Part shown: piece by piece, positions 1-9,416 of the stretch | Position numbering within the stretch: position 1 is the first letter of the stretch | Layout: each line of letters begins with the position of its first letter | NCBI RefSeq assembly: GCF_013778505.1 | Contig: NZ_JAAOWU010000023.1 | Span: 1 to 64,000, forward strand | Source of the DNA: Pseudomonas sivasensis | GTDB lineage: Bacteria; Pseudomonadota; Gammaproteobacteria; Pseudomonadales; Pseudomonadaceae | DNA: 64,000 bases | Direction: 5' to 3' | Notes under the pieces: model-generated | What the model saw: the letters and a program-made list of their open reading frames with translations, nothing else | Database searches by the model: none | Told to the model about the DNA's origin: nothing | Program-made: the position numbers and the translations under genes

Positions 1-103
1 GTGACATGGGAAGCGGGGACAAGGGGACGCCGAGATGGTTCCGTAATTTTCTGCCGTTATCCGGCGAGCTGTTTGCGAGGTGTCTGGAGGATGCGGGGCG
101 ACT

Positions 104-123
104 CATTCCTTTTGCACCAACAG
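104..123 (-). repeat. 20-bp copy of the cdiA toxin-junction sequence
   Basis: Positions 104-123 match 1579-1598 exactly over 20 bases. In the second place the minus strand encodes the V-G-A-K-G-M stretch just before the E5-like toxin of the cdiA-type gene. Here the same minus-strand frame reads V-G-A-K-G-M and stays open to the left edge. An 11-bp inverted copy of its core lies at 152-162. Such shared junctions are where CdiA C-termini recombine, so this may be the start of another displaced toxin cassette. That last step is inference. Confidence 0.5.
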
Positions 124-161
124 GACAGCTAGACCGTAGGTCGTCAGGGAGGGTGCAAAAG

Positions 162-212
162 GGATGCAACTTGATTGCAGAAAGGATGCAAAAAGAGCGC
201 AATCAGGATGCA
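162..212. repeat. Three GGATGCA heptamers at 22-bp period
   Basis: GGATGCA occurs at 162-168, 184-190 and 206-212, with exactly 22 bp from start to start. It is flanked by GTGCAAAA at 153-160 and 219-226. The array sits just downstream (minus strand) of the orphan toxin-immunity pair. Its role is unknown. It could be a regulator-binding array or decayed cassette-junction DNA. Confidence 0.4.
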
Positions 213-222
213 GATAGCGTGC

Positions 223-246
223 AAAAACACCGGCGCAAGGCCGGTG
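223..246 (-). terminator. Rho-independent terminator of the CDI locus
   Basis: On the minus strand a 7-bp GC-rich stem (CACCGGC with GCCGGTG, arms 240-246 and 228-234, 5-nt loop) is followed directly by a run of five T (223-227). It lies 45 bp past the stop of the last immunity gene, where the locus would end. Confidence 0.7.
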
Positions 247-291
247 TCAGTGTGATACAAAGTCATTGCATATCAGTAAAATCTGGGGCTT

Positions 292-567
292 TTACTGATG
301 AGCAAAATACTCCTCGATCAACCCCAGCGCTTCGCCCAAGCTTTCCACAAACTCTGCCTGCTCATCTGAATACTCTATTGCGATGCTTTTAAACTGTGAG
401 CACAAAGATGATTTAGATTCCAAGTCCATCATTTGCAATGTCGAAGCTAATCGTTCAAGCCCCTGCATTGCAGCATCTGGATTTAATGCATCACCCCCCG
501 AAAACTCAAGAAATATAGCAAACTCAACAATGGCTCGCGCAACGTGCTTATTGATTTCCTGGCTCAC
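292..567 (-). CDS. Putative immunity protein for the orphan CDI toxin
   Basis: Small acidic cytoplasmic-type protein of 91 residues with no signal peptide or membrane segment. I recognise no named family. The immunity role rests on position: it starts inside the last codons of the orphan toxin fragment (about 20-nt overlap), as cdiI genes usually follow a cdiA C-terminus. The GTG start at 565-567 is supported by AAGGTG five bases upstream. A terminator follows. Base composition is visibly lower in GC than the pyoverdine genes, as is usual for exchanged toxin-immunity modules. It would protect the cell from the REase-like toxin encoded just upstream. Function is inferred; the gene itself is well supported. 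Confidence 0.6.
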   Translation of the reverse strand: MSQEINKHVARAIVEFAIFLEFSGGDALNPDAAMQGLERLASTLQMMDLESKSSLCSQFKSIAIEYSDEQAEFVESLGEALGLIEEYFAHQ

Positions 568-1000
568 GAGTCACCTTCACTGAAATATTTTTTATGCCCA
601 GCTCATCAAGCATTTTCTGAGCTCTATTTGCTTGAGCCAGTGTAGGTACTTCCCAGCGCGCAGTTAAACCATTCTGACTTAACACGTCAGACTGCCTAAG
701 CGCCTGGTCCTTCGATTTGTTCGTCGTTACAACCGAAATCTTGCAATCAACTAAAACCTCACCATCCACACCATCGAATTTAACCAACCTTATTGATCCA
801 TCCGGCATTGTTCTTTCTAGCGCAGGAGCTTGGCCAGATTGGGTTGCAGGATTGGAGCGAGCACCGGTTGCTGAGTCATTGTAATCACGGGCACGCGAAC
901 TCGTACCTGCATTCTCATCAACCCACTTGATCTTAGTTGACGCAAGATCATCTACCTTACCGGCAGCGTCACCAGTTGCTTTTGCACCATCAAACCCTGA
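548..1000 (-). pseudogene. Orphan CdiA C-terminal toxin module (REase-like), no complete start
   Basis: The open frame runs from a stop at 1001-1003 to the TAA at 548 (150 residues). It begins directly after the stop of the E5 immunity gene. The first half carries the linker E-N-A-G...R-A-R-D-Y-N-D-S-A-T-G-A-R-S that precedes toxin domains in many Pseudomonas FhaB/CdiA proteins. The second half (K-F-D-G-V-D-G-E-V-L-V-D-C-K, then V-V-T-T-N-K, then R-W-E-V-P-T) resembles the restriction-endonuclease-fold toxins of that family. There is no secretion domain and no convincing start. An ATG at 808 would give only the last 86 residues. This matches known orphan cdiA-CT/cdiI pairs, which can be swapped onto the full-length gene by recombination. 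Family assignment is from memory of similar proteins. Confidence 0.65.
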
Positions 1001-1307
1001 CTAAGACAAACTCCAAAAAAGTATCGCGATCTGAAATCAACTCAATGAAATCCCTAGCCGACTTTCTAGACATGGCAGGAAATGCTTCACCGGCAGCCAC
1101 CGCCAAGGCAGAAAAATCCGCAATACAGTCTAAGTCAGGGATTCTTTTATCCCCTACAATTTTAAACCCTTCAATTCCGAGCACAGCCGCATCGCGTGCA
1201 TCACAATAATTCAGCAACTCATGACTATCGCTCAAGTTAAATAACGGCACACCGCACCAAAGTCTGGTTGGTTCAGGTCCAAAACCCAAAAAAACAAACT
1301 CCTTCAT
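990..1307 (-). CDS. Presumed immunity protein to the colicin E5-like toxin
   Basis: 105 residues starting at ATG 1305-1307, four bases after the stop of the cdiA-like gene and preceded by GGGAG, so translation is probably coupled. A longer frame reaching 1403 would overlap the toxin end and lacks a good ribosome site. The protein is soluble, rich in acidic residues and without a signal peptide. I do not recognise the family. The role of binding and blocking the E5-like tRNase in the cytoplasm is inferred from position. If the upstream exoprotein is truly broken by the TAG at 5746, this gene may still protect against siblings that deliver the same toxin. Confidence 0.6.
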   Translation of the reverse strand: MKEFVFLGFGPEPTRLWCGVPLFNLSDSHELLNYCDARDAAVLGIEGFKIVGDKRIPDLDCIADFSALAVAAGEAFPAMSRKSARDFIELISDRDTFLEFVLVRV

Positions 1308-1311
1308 TGCT

Positions 1312-4300
1312 CTACTCCCATGGTGCGACCCAGTTTTTATCATTTTTATCTGATACCTGCACGATTGCACCAGTCCGGTCATTCCGAACAACGTACGAAC
1401 CATCTTTGGCTACATAACCAGTTGCGGGATCATTGAGCCGCGTACCCGAGACTGGATCGAATCTAGTGTCTTTAGTCACCACAGTCTTGCTGGGATTCGC
1501 GATGACGCTTTCAAGCGAGTCCGTTGTCCAGCCTCGCTTCCCCATCTGCTGAGCAATTTTTGGCTCAATGATGGATTGCATTCCTTTTGCACCAACAGAA
1601 CCAACCGCACTCGTCCCGCCCTTCCCAACAACAAGCCCCACCCCCGGAAGCATACCAGCTATCTCGGCATGCGTTCCCTGCAAGGTCTTCTGCACGGCCA
1701 ATCGCATGTCATCCTGATTGCTATCCAGAAACCCTCGGACGATTAGCCGCTCTTCCCAGTTGAGTGCGCCGCTGCTTTCGTATTTATCAAGTGCCGCATT
1801 TCCCACGGCAATTAATGACCGTTGAGCGTCGCAACTGGCGACATCGGTGCAGTGCATCAGGTCCATCCCGGACTTCTGGTCGCTGATGCCTTCGTACTTG
1901 AGCGTCAGGTCTGCTCGACAGGCAGCAGGATTTTCTGCTCCTCTGCACCCTTTCAAGTCCTTTACCAGGTCATCCACTTCGTGGTGATTGAGGTAGTTGT
2001 AAGCCGTGGCGTTCTTGGCGATTTCGGCGCCTTTCTGTACATCGCCTTCCGTAGCGCCAGCCGCCGCGATACCTACCAGTTGCGAAGCTGCCAACAAGAG
2101 CGCCGGGTTACCTTCCACCGCGTGCGCAAGACTGGTGACCAACGCTTCATTTGCACCTGCTGCCAGCGCCCCTGTAGCAAAACTGCCGCCACCGGCCTCG
2201 CTGACCAAACCACCGACCAAAGCATGGAGCGCTACTTTTTCAGGGCCGGACTCGGGCCAGTTTTGACTTTGAGAGAAGTCCCCCACTGCGTTAAAAGCGA
2301 TGGCCTGCAAGGTACTCTGGAGTTGCGAAACAAGGGCCTGATTAAGGTTTTCTTTCAGGCCACCACCTTGCAGCAAGGTACTGAGGCCTGCCTGGGTAGC
2401 CCCTTGTGCTCCTGAGTACGCTGCAAACTTGGCAATATCGGAAGCCGAGGCAAGATCCAAGCCTTGGGTAATGCCGTTGACCTTATCGCCTGTCACACCG
2501 AATGCGGGGTCAATTACGCCGGCAGTGAATCCAGCGGTCAGAGCGTTGGTGGCGTAGCCTTTCAAAGCGGCGCTTGACGTAACATCTTTCAAGGTGGCGC
2601 CAAGGTTGCCGCCATTGTTGATAAAACTGATAGCACTGCCGCTGGCGGCAGAGGTCAGTGCTGCGGTGGCCATGACGTTCGCCCAGCCCGCCGTCGCTGT
2701 ACCAACAGCAGTCCCCGCCTGCACCATCGCGGCGGAGCCTGCCGCCGCCATTGCGGAGCCAGATCCGGCACCTGCCCCTGCGACCGCGCCAACGGCGCCA
2801 CTCGCGGCACCTGCAGTGAGCGCGGAGACCAAAATAATGATCGCCAGCATGGCTCCCTGCCCAAGCATGGAATGGCTGTACTTGTAAGAGTCGTGCAACT
2901 CCTTGACCTGCCGCCAATCAACATCCCCGCGCTGTTGCGCTGCCTTGATCCACGCAAGCGTCGGATCAGCCTGCACCATCGCATCGATGGTTTGGCCGAT
3001 GGTTGACTGGTTGACTTCCTTGATATCGATCCGCAGGCCTTCCACTGCTTTGATTGCCAGTTGACCTTGGGCGAGGATTTCGCTCTGACGCAGCGTCTCG
3101 TCCGTACGCCCCTCCCCCTTCATGCTGATCCACGCCAGATCACTCTTGCTCTTCTCGTGACTCTCCTGGCGCAAATCCTTCACCGCCTCAAAGGTCACTG
3201 CACCACCGCTGCTAATGGTGATATCCGCACCACTCTCCAGCCGCGCGCCCTGGTACAACTGGTCGCCGCCACTGACGAGGTTTAGGCTGCCGCCGGTGCT
3301 GATCTGGCTGCCGACAGCGCGTACGTCGGTGACTTCATCGCGCTGGGTTTTGATCGCGCCAAAACTGCCCTTTTTCTTGTAGTCGTACAGGCTGTAGTCG
3401 CTGTCATTGGCGCTCAATAACTCCAGTTGTCCGCCCGCGATCAGGTAAGCATCCTTGCCGCTGGTGACTTGGCTGGCATGCAGCAGGATGTCTTGCCCGG
3501 CCGTTGCCGTGAGGTTGCCGGCCGCGTTGAGTTGGCTGCCGACTTGGCGCACTTGGGTGGTTTGTTCGTGGGTCTTGGCACCGTTGCGTTTGCTGTGTAC
3601 CTCGTGGTCGGTTTCGTTGGCGGCGGCAAGTAGGTTGATGTTTCCGCCGGCGGCCACGCTGAGGTCTTTGCCGGCATTGGCCTGGCTCGCCAACAGCGTG
3701 ATGTCGCCGCCGGCTTGCAGGCTCAGGTTGCCGGCGGCGTTGACGTTGGCGCCAAGGTGTTCGGTACGGCTGTGTTGGGTGACAAGGTGCCCGCCGTTTT
3801 GCGTGGTGCGCACTTGCTGGGTGTCGGTGACAGCGATGAGGTTGATATCGCGGGCGGCGGTCAGGCTCGCGTCGCCGCCGCTGCTGATGGCGCCTCGGTT
3901 GTTAATGTCGCGCCCGGCATCGAGAGCCAGTTGCTGGCCCGCGCTGATCTGGCTTGCGTGATCGAGATGGGTGATGAGCGTGCCGTCACCCTGGTATTGG
4001 GCGTGGGCGGTTCGCTCATTGACGATGTCGCCGGTGAGGCTGGTGAGGTCCACATGGCTGGCGCGGATTTCGCCGGCCATAGCGTTGCGGATGCTGTCGG
4101 TGGCCAGCAGGCTGAGGCGTTCGCCTGCAGTCATCGAGCCACCGTTGAGCAGGCTGCCATCAGCCATGGCGGTCAGGTCCTGGGTGGCCCTGAGCGTGCC
4201 GACACTGACGATATCGCCGCCGCTGACCAGGTTGATGTCCTGGCCCTGTACCAGGCTGGCGCCACGCAGGTTCTGGTGGTTAACCGTCGCCAGGTACAAC

Positions 4301-5745
4301 ACCGGTACCAGCACGTCTTCGCCTTGTACCTGGTGTTTTTCCATCCATACGATGTCGTGGGTCAGCGCGGCGACTTGTTGCGCGGTGAGGCCGACGCCGA
4401 CGCTCAGTTGCAAGCTGTCGCGCGCGCTGAGGCCGTTGTCCATCAGGTGACGAAACTGCGCTTCATCGCTGTTCTGACCATCGAGAAAGCGTTGCCCGGT
4501 CTTGGCCAGCACGGCGTCACGGATCAGGCGACTTTCGTAGTAGCCGTCGCCGAGGCGGCGCCACGCCTCGTCGGTGTTGTAGCCGATCTTATCGAGCAGG
4601 TACTGGGAACTGAGGAAATTGCCCAGGTGGGTGAACAGCGGGTTGGTCTCGATGAGGTACGGGCTGCCGGGATCCTTGCTCGGGATAAACAGGCCGTACT
4701 CGCCGCTGGGCAAGTGAAACTCAGGCGGACGGGTCAGGTCATCGCTGAGTCGGTCGGGGCTCAGTTCAAGGTCATTGGGGTTGTGGCCGACCTCACCAAT
4801 CAGCTGCGCCAGGGTGTTTTCGCGCAGGGTGCCATTTTGCAGGTATTGCGTGGCGTTCAGGTTGAGGCTGCCGCCCGCTTGCAGGGTGGCGGCGTACACT
4901 TCGCGGCCGTCTTCACGCCAGGTAGTGAGGGTGCCGGGATTGCTGAAGCCGGGGCCTTCGGAACGGGCCTTGAGTTCGGCAAAGCGCAACGGATCAAAAG
5001 GCGCGCTGTTGAAGGCCGGCAGATCGTGAAACTCCATCTGGTCCCACAGGGCTTTGTCGATGCGCCCAGGGGTGCCGATGATCGTGCTGGACAGGCCGGT
5101 TTGTGAGGCGGCGCCCTGGTTGAGCAAGCGACGCGCGCTGAGGTGCATGTCGCCGTTGGCGGCCATCAGGCTGTAGCGGTTTTCCAAGGTGTCGGCGTCG
5201 ATATACAACTGTTGACCGGCCACCAGGCGGGCAGCCTTGGTGGAGCCGGGAGCGGCGGTTTCGCGCCAGGTTTCGGTGATGTAGATGGTGCCGCGCTTGA
5301 AGCTGTCATCGCCGTCACAGTGCTGGCCACAAACCCATTGAATGCTGCCGCCGACCAGTTCGCGCTCAAGAGCAAGCACCGTGCGGGCGTTCTCGAATTC
5401 AAGCGCCTTGATGTGCAGGTTGCCTTCGCTTTCCACGGTGCCGGACAGGTTGCGAAAGCTCGTCGCCTGGCCGCCGTCGGCGGCGGCGAAACTGAAATCG
5501 CCAACGCTGTAGACGTCGCCTTCGAGGTTGCTGAAATGCTCGCCGCGTATGTGCAAGTCACCGCCGCTGAACAGCAGTCCGGTATTGGCCACGTTGGCGC
5601 TGATCAGCAGGTTGCCTTGACTGCCCAGGCTGCCGTCGTTATTCAGTTGGGTTGCGTTGAGCTGCAGGTGACGGGCCGCACTCAGCACACCGAGGTTGTG
5701 CAGCACATCACGTACGCGCAGTTGGATGTCGTTGCCGCTGAGGAT
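1312..5745 (-). pseudogene. cdiA/fhaB-like exoprotein, C-terminal part with colicin E5-like tRNase
   Basis: This is the same reading frame as the N-terminal piece (5746-7287), continuing after the in-frame TAG. It has no signal peptide of its own, and the first possible start (GTG at 5706) has no clear ribosome site. It contains filamentous-haemagglutinin repeats (the G-G-D-I / A-A-G-N-L type), then a Gly/Ala-rich DUF637-like hydrophobic stretch around DNA 2750-2870. A pre-toxin segment with A-Y-N-Y-L-N-H follows near 2000. The last ~80 residues (about 1312-1550) look like colicin E5: G-W-T-T-D-S-L-E-S-V, D-P-A-T-G, Y-V-V-R-N-D-R-T-G, I-V-Q-V-S-D ending in W. Colicin E5 cuts the anticodons of tRNA-Tyr, -His, -Asn and -Asp. 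The V-E-N-N motif of enterobacterial CdiA is not seen. If the TAG is real the toxin is not delivered by this gene as it stands. Confidence 0.75.
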
Positions 5746-5748
5746 CTA
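5746..5748 (-). other. In-frame TAG splitting the cdiA-like gene
   Basis: The N-terminal frame (ATG 7287) meets TAG at codon 514. The same frame continues after it for 1478 codons with the same repeat type and no gap in the haemagglutinin pattern. No frameshift is involved. Options are a true nonsense mutation, a sequencing or assembly error, or read-through. Confidence 0.85.
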
Positions 5749-7287
5749 GCCGTGGTTCTGGATGAGGTTGCGGGCGCTGAGAGTGGCATCGCCCTTCACG
5801 GCGATCAGGCCACTGTTGTGCAGATCTGCGTCAAGGGTAAGTTGCAGGTCACCATCGCTGAGCAGTTCGCCGCTGTTGTCGAAGGTGTTTGCGGCGAGGG
5901 TAATGTTGCCTGCCGCAACGGTCTTGCCGCTGTTGCTGACAGCATCGGCAATGAGATTCAGGTGGCCTTCGGTATGGAGCGTGCCGCTCTGGTTGTTGAC
6001 CTGTTGAGCCGATAGGCTCAGTTCGCGGGCGGTGACGATCTGCCCGCTGTTGTTTATTTGTTGGCGGGCTTCGATCTCCGCGCTGTCTGCAGCGATGTTG
6101 CCTCTGTTGTCGACAACAGCGGTCTTGATGTCCAAATGGCCGCTTGCGTTGAGCTCACCTTGATTGTCCAGGCGTTCGGCGGTGATCCTGAGTTGCTTGC
6201 CGGCAATACGCTGGTCCTCCTGAATCCCACTGACCACCTTGCCCTGATTGCTCACGGTTGCCGCTTGCAAGTGCACATTGCCTGCACTGGCGAGGGTGTG
6301 CTGAACCACCAGATCGCCCTGCGCCTGCAGGTCCACATCTCCCGCTGCAAAGGTTGGGCCTTGCAACTCAATTGACGCGGCCGTGGCGTTCAACGCGCCG
6401 ACGCTGGTGGTGTGGGCCAGGCTCAGGCCACCGTTGGCATTGATGACTATGTCCCCGGCGGTACTCGCCATATCCCCGGCCAGCCTTACGCCCACGCCTT
6501 GTTCCGTGCCAATCAGACGAATCGCCCCGGCATACATGCCGCCAAGGGCGCTGGCGTCGATGGCCAGTTGCGGCTTTTCGCGGCCATCATCGGCATGGGC
6601 ACGAGTCTGCAGGCTGTCGGCGCTGACATCATTGCGGCCGGTAATAATGTTGAGCTGGTCGGCGTGCAACTGCGCATTGAGTTTGGCGGTGCGAGTGATC
6701 AGATCGAATTGACCGACATTGCGCGCATTGAGTCCGGCGCCTTCCAGGGCGATATCACCGCCGTCCACGCGAAAGTGATCCAGACGCCCGCCGTCCAATA
6801 CTGGTTTGCCAGTGGTCAGCGTCGCCCGTGGCGTATTGATAAAACCGCAGCCATTGCAGGTGATGCCAAGGGGGTTGGCGACAATCACGCGCGCAGCCTG
6901 TCCGGCCACTTCGGTGTAGCCCCCCAGGTGGCTGCGATTGCCACCGGTGACTTCATTGAGAATCACGCTGGCTGCCTGCCCCTGCAAGCCGGGGTTGCCG
7001 AGGATCACCCCACCGAGCTGGGTGTTTTGCGTGGCATTCGTGGCGTTGTTTAGGATCAACCCGTTGCTGCCGACGTTGTAGTCGGTGAACAGGTTATGGG
7101 ACAAGCCGCTGCCGTTGGGACCGGCGATATTGACCACCGGCACGCCATTGGGCGCTTGATCGATGCTGGTGCCGGGGCTGGCGGGGTCGACGCTCAGTTG
7201 CGCGGCAGCCGAGACGATCGGGTTGAGAAACAAAATACCTGCGAGGCTCAGGGCCAGGCACTGGTTAAAGGGGCTGCGCGCGTCCAT
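5746..7287 (-). CDS. TpsA/CdiA-like exoprotein, N-terminal secretion domain (truncated by TAG)
   Basis: 513 residues from ATG 7285-7287, with AAGGA about nine bases upstream. A TTG two codons earlier is less likely. Residues ~1-32 form a signal peptide (F-N-Q-C-L-A-L-S-L-A-G-I-L-F then A-A-A). Residues ~40-300 form the two-partner-secretion domain recognised by the TpsB pore, including A-N-P-L-G-I-T-C-N-G-C-G-F (the N-P-N-G-I-like motif). Haemagglutinin repeats follow. The gene starts 18 bp after tpsB in the same direction, so the two form an operon. As a stand-alone product it would be a secreted fragment without toxin. The full-length reading would be about 1990 codons. Confidence 0.8.
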   Translation of the reverse strand: MDARSPFNQCLALSLAGILFLNPIVSAAAQLSVDPASPGTSIDQAPNGVPVVNIAGPNGSGLSHNLFTDYNVGSNGLILNNATNATQNTQLGGVILGNPGLQGQAASVILNEVTGGNRSHLGGYTEVAGQAARVIVANPLGITCNGCGFINTPRATLTTGKPVLDGGRLDHFRVDGGDIALEGAGLNARNVGQFDLITRTAKLNAQLHADQLNIITGRNDVSADSLQTRAHADDGREKPQLAIDASALGGMYAGAIRLIGTEQGVGVRLAGDMASTAGDIVINANGGLSLAHTTSVGALNATAASIELQGPTFAAGDVDLQAQGDLVVQHTLASAGNVHLQAATVSNQGKVVSGIQEDQRIAGKQLRITAERLDNQGELNASGHLDIKTAVVDNRGNIAADSAEIEARQQINNSGQIVTARELSLSAQQVNNQSGTLHTEGHLNLIADAVSNSGKTVAAGNITLAANTFDNSGELLSDGDLQLTLDADLHNSGLIAVKGDATLSARNLIQNHG

Positions 7288-7305
7288 AGGCAAGGTTCCT
7301 TGTTG

Positions 7306-9000
7306 TTAGAAGAACAGGTCGATTCGGGCGTACATCGGGTGCTCGCGGTGCTCGATCACGGCCGGGCGCTCCAGAGCACGGGCGAATACCAGCGATGCGG
7401 CAAGGTGCCGGCCGCGCGCGCTGAGTTCCCAGGCATTGCCAGTGAGGCGCCCGGCCACGTCGGGGTTGTGCGGCCCACGGCGAATAACCCCAACGTCGTA
7501 GCCGAAGCCGACGCCCACTTCGTGCACCCACGGGCGCAAGGCGTCCCAACCCACGGCGTGGCGCCAGCGCAGTTGGCTGCGCCAGTAGCCGCCGCTGTTG
7601 CCCGAGAGATTCTGTTCGCTGAACCCGCGCACCGCGCCAAAGCCGCCGACGCTGAGGCGTTGTGGTCCATAGAGTTCGTCTTCGGCACGTTGGCCGGTGG
7701 CCAGGCTGTCGACGCTCCAGTGCTGGTCCAGCCAGCGAAAGGACTGCAGGTAACTGAGGGTCAGGCTGTATTTCTGATAGCGGGAGGTGGGGGCGCCGGA
7801 GCGTGTGGAGAGGTCGCGCTGGGCGTCCAACGCGCCGATGCCTTGCTGCCAACCGGCATCAAGGTTGAAAAACGCATTGCCGATGCGACGCCCATGGTTG
7901 AACCCCAACTGGCGCTCAGTGATGCGATGGCTGGACGTGCGCAACAACGCGTCTTCCAGGTAGTTACGTGTACGTAGGTGGCTCAGGCCGATGTTGAGCG
8001 CGGTCTTGCCGAGGTTGTCGCGGTGTAGCACGCGTTCGGCGCGAAGTTGCTGGGTAGAGGTGTCGCCGGACAACGCGAAGGCAAAGCCGGACGCGTCATT
8101 TCGGGTGCGGTAATAGCTTTGGCTGTGGCTGAAATTGAAGGTCCACCAGCCATACGGCAAGCTGTAGAACAGGCTTTGGCTTTCGGAATGTCGCCAATGG
8201 TCGCTGACCGTGTCACGGTTGGCGCGCAGGCTCAGTTGGTCCGCCAGCCCCAAAGGGCTGTCCCATTCAAGGCCAAGACCGGCCTGCTGGCGGCCGGTGC
8301 TTTCGTCTCCGTGGTTGTTGCGGTTAGCCGAGACGCGCCAGGGCTTGAAGCGTTCGCCCTTGAGTGCGACACGGCTACCGCCCACCGCTTGGCCCGGCAT
8401 CAACTCAAGCTGCGGCTGGCGCGAGGGCAAGCGTCCCAGCTGATCGACCCATTGCTCCAGCTCGCGTAGATCCAGCACGTCACCGACGCTGCCAGGAAAG
8501 GTCATGGCTGACTCGGCGGGACTGGCCAGTGATGAGCTGTCGAGGCCTTCGAGGCGCCCTTCCACCACGATGATTTTAAGCTCGCCGTTTTTCAGGTCTT
8601 GCTGCGGCAGGTACGCCCGGGTGGTGACGTAGCCACGGCGCAGGTAATGGTCGGTGAGGCTTTTGAGCACCTCGTTTAGCTGAGGAACGCCAAGGCAGCG
8701 CCCCGACCAGGGAGCAAGCAAGGCCTCGCGCTTTGCCTCGGAGAGCAAGGTGGCACCTTCAACGGTGATGCGCGTGAGGGTCACGCACTGGCCGTCTTCA
8801 ACCAGAGCAGGTGCGGTGCGTACTGCGGCTTTTCCAGGAAGGTTTTGCAGTTCGTCCAGACGTCGACGCTGCTCTTCCAGCACTTGCTGTTGTCTTTCGC
8901 GGGCCAGCTCTCTGTCGCCCGGTAAGGTTTGCGCCGCGGCAAGAAGTGGACCGCAGAGCAGCGCCACGCCAAGTAACGCGGGTCGTAAAACGGCTGACAT
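7306..9000 (-). CDS. Two-partner secretion outer-membrane transporter (TpsB/CdiB/FhaC family)
   Basis: Outer-membrane Omp85-superfamily pore that exports the TpsA exoprotein encoded directly downstream. 564 residues from ATG 8998-9000, with GAGG nine bases upstream. A GTG five codons earlier is possible. Signal peptide at residues ~1-25. An Arg/Glu/Gln-rich helix (R-E-R-Q-Q-Q-V-L-E-E-Q) is followed by POTRA domains at ~70-200 (G-A-T-L-L-S then Y-L-R-R-G-Y-V-T-T-R-A-Y-L-P). The beta-barrel carries the conserved V-R-G-F of loop 6 and ends in Phe (I-D-L-F-F), as outer-membrane barrels do. Length is normal for the family and the gene looks intact, unlike its substrate. Confidence 0.92.
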   Translation of the reverse strand: MSAVLRPALLGVALLCGPLLAAAQTLPGDRELARERQQQVLEEQRRRLDELQNLPGKAAVRTAPALVEDGQCVTLTRITVEGATLLSEAKREALLAPWSGRCLGVPQLNEVLKSLTDHYLRRGYVTTRAYLPQQDLKNGELKIIVVEGRLEGLDSSSLASPAESAMTFPGSVGDVLDLRELEQWVDQLGRLPSRQPQLELMPGQAVGGSRVALKGERFKPWRVSANRNNHGDESTGRQQAGLGLEWDSPLGLADQLSLRANRDTVSDHWRHSESQSLFYSLPYGWWTFNFSHSQSYYRTRNDASGFAFALSGDTSTQQLRAERVLHRDNLGKTALNIGLSHLRTRNYLEDALLRTSSHRITERQLGFNHGRRIGNAFFNLDAGWQQGIGALDAQRDLSTRSGAPTSRYQKYSLTLSYLQSFRWLDQHWSVDSLATGQRAEDELYGPQRLSVGGFGAVRGFSEQNLSGNSGGYWRSQLRWRHAVGWDALRPWVHEVGVGFGYDVGVIRRGPHNPDVAGRLTGNAWELSARGRHLAASLVFARALERPAVIEHREHPMYARIDLFF

Positions 9001-9416
9001 CCTTTTCACCCTCACTGGGACTCATATGGAAAGAGCACGCAGCTTGCCGAGGCTGAATCGGTTAAGGAAAAGCGGAAAGGTTACAAAAATCCCAGGATTG
9101 CGAAGGGTATTCCTACGTCTGTCGCACAGCGCTCAGGACACCGTCAGTTTTTTCCTAAAAGTGTGGGAAAAGATGAGGCTCTTGGCGGGAAGAAAGATGA
9201 AAAAAATAAAAGTGTGGTTTTTTCTCCCACTCAAAATCTTCAAACCTACAAGCGCAGTGGAAAAAGGAAAGTCGATGGGTAGATCAATCTCTCAGAGAGG
9301 TAAGACAGGACGCTTAACCATCAGGCTTTTGCGCTTACCTGAAAACGAAAACCGCAGATTAATACCCCGCAGCTACCGTTTTACATCGTAAAAATCGTAG
9401 TTTCATCGACAAGCGG
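9001..9416. other. AT-rich intergenic region between pvdP and tpsB
   Basis: 416 bp without a convincing gene. It should hold the tpsB promoter (minus strand) and the 3' end of the pvdP transcript. It is AT-rich around 9140-9260 with A and T runs and two imperfect dyads. A perfect TTTTAC-atc-GTAAAA palindrome lies at 9379-9393, inside a longer imperfect dyad (CTAC...GTAG). No IS box, terminator with a clear T-tract, or RNA gene was seen. Confidence 0.5.

Noticed and set aside
6..392. Plus-strand open frame of 128 codons at the left edge
   Set aside because: It runs through the terminator and antisense to the immunity gene, has no ribosome site and no family features.
3715..5106. 463-codon plus-strand frame inside the cdiA-like gene
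   Set aside because: Antisense shadow of a high-GC repeat-rich gene; Val/Ala/Gly-rich translation without domains.
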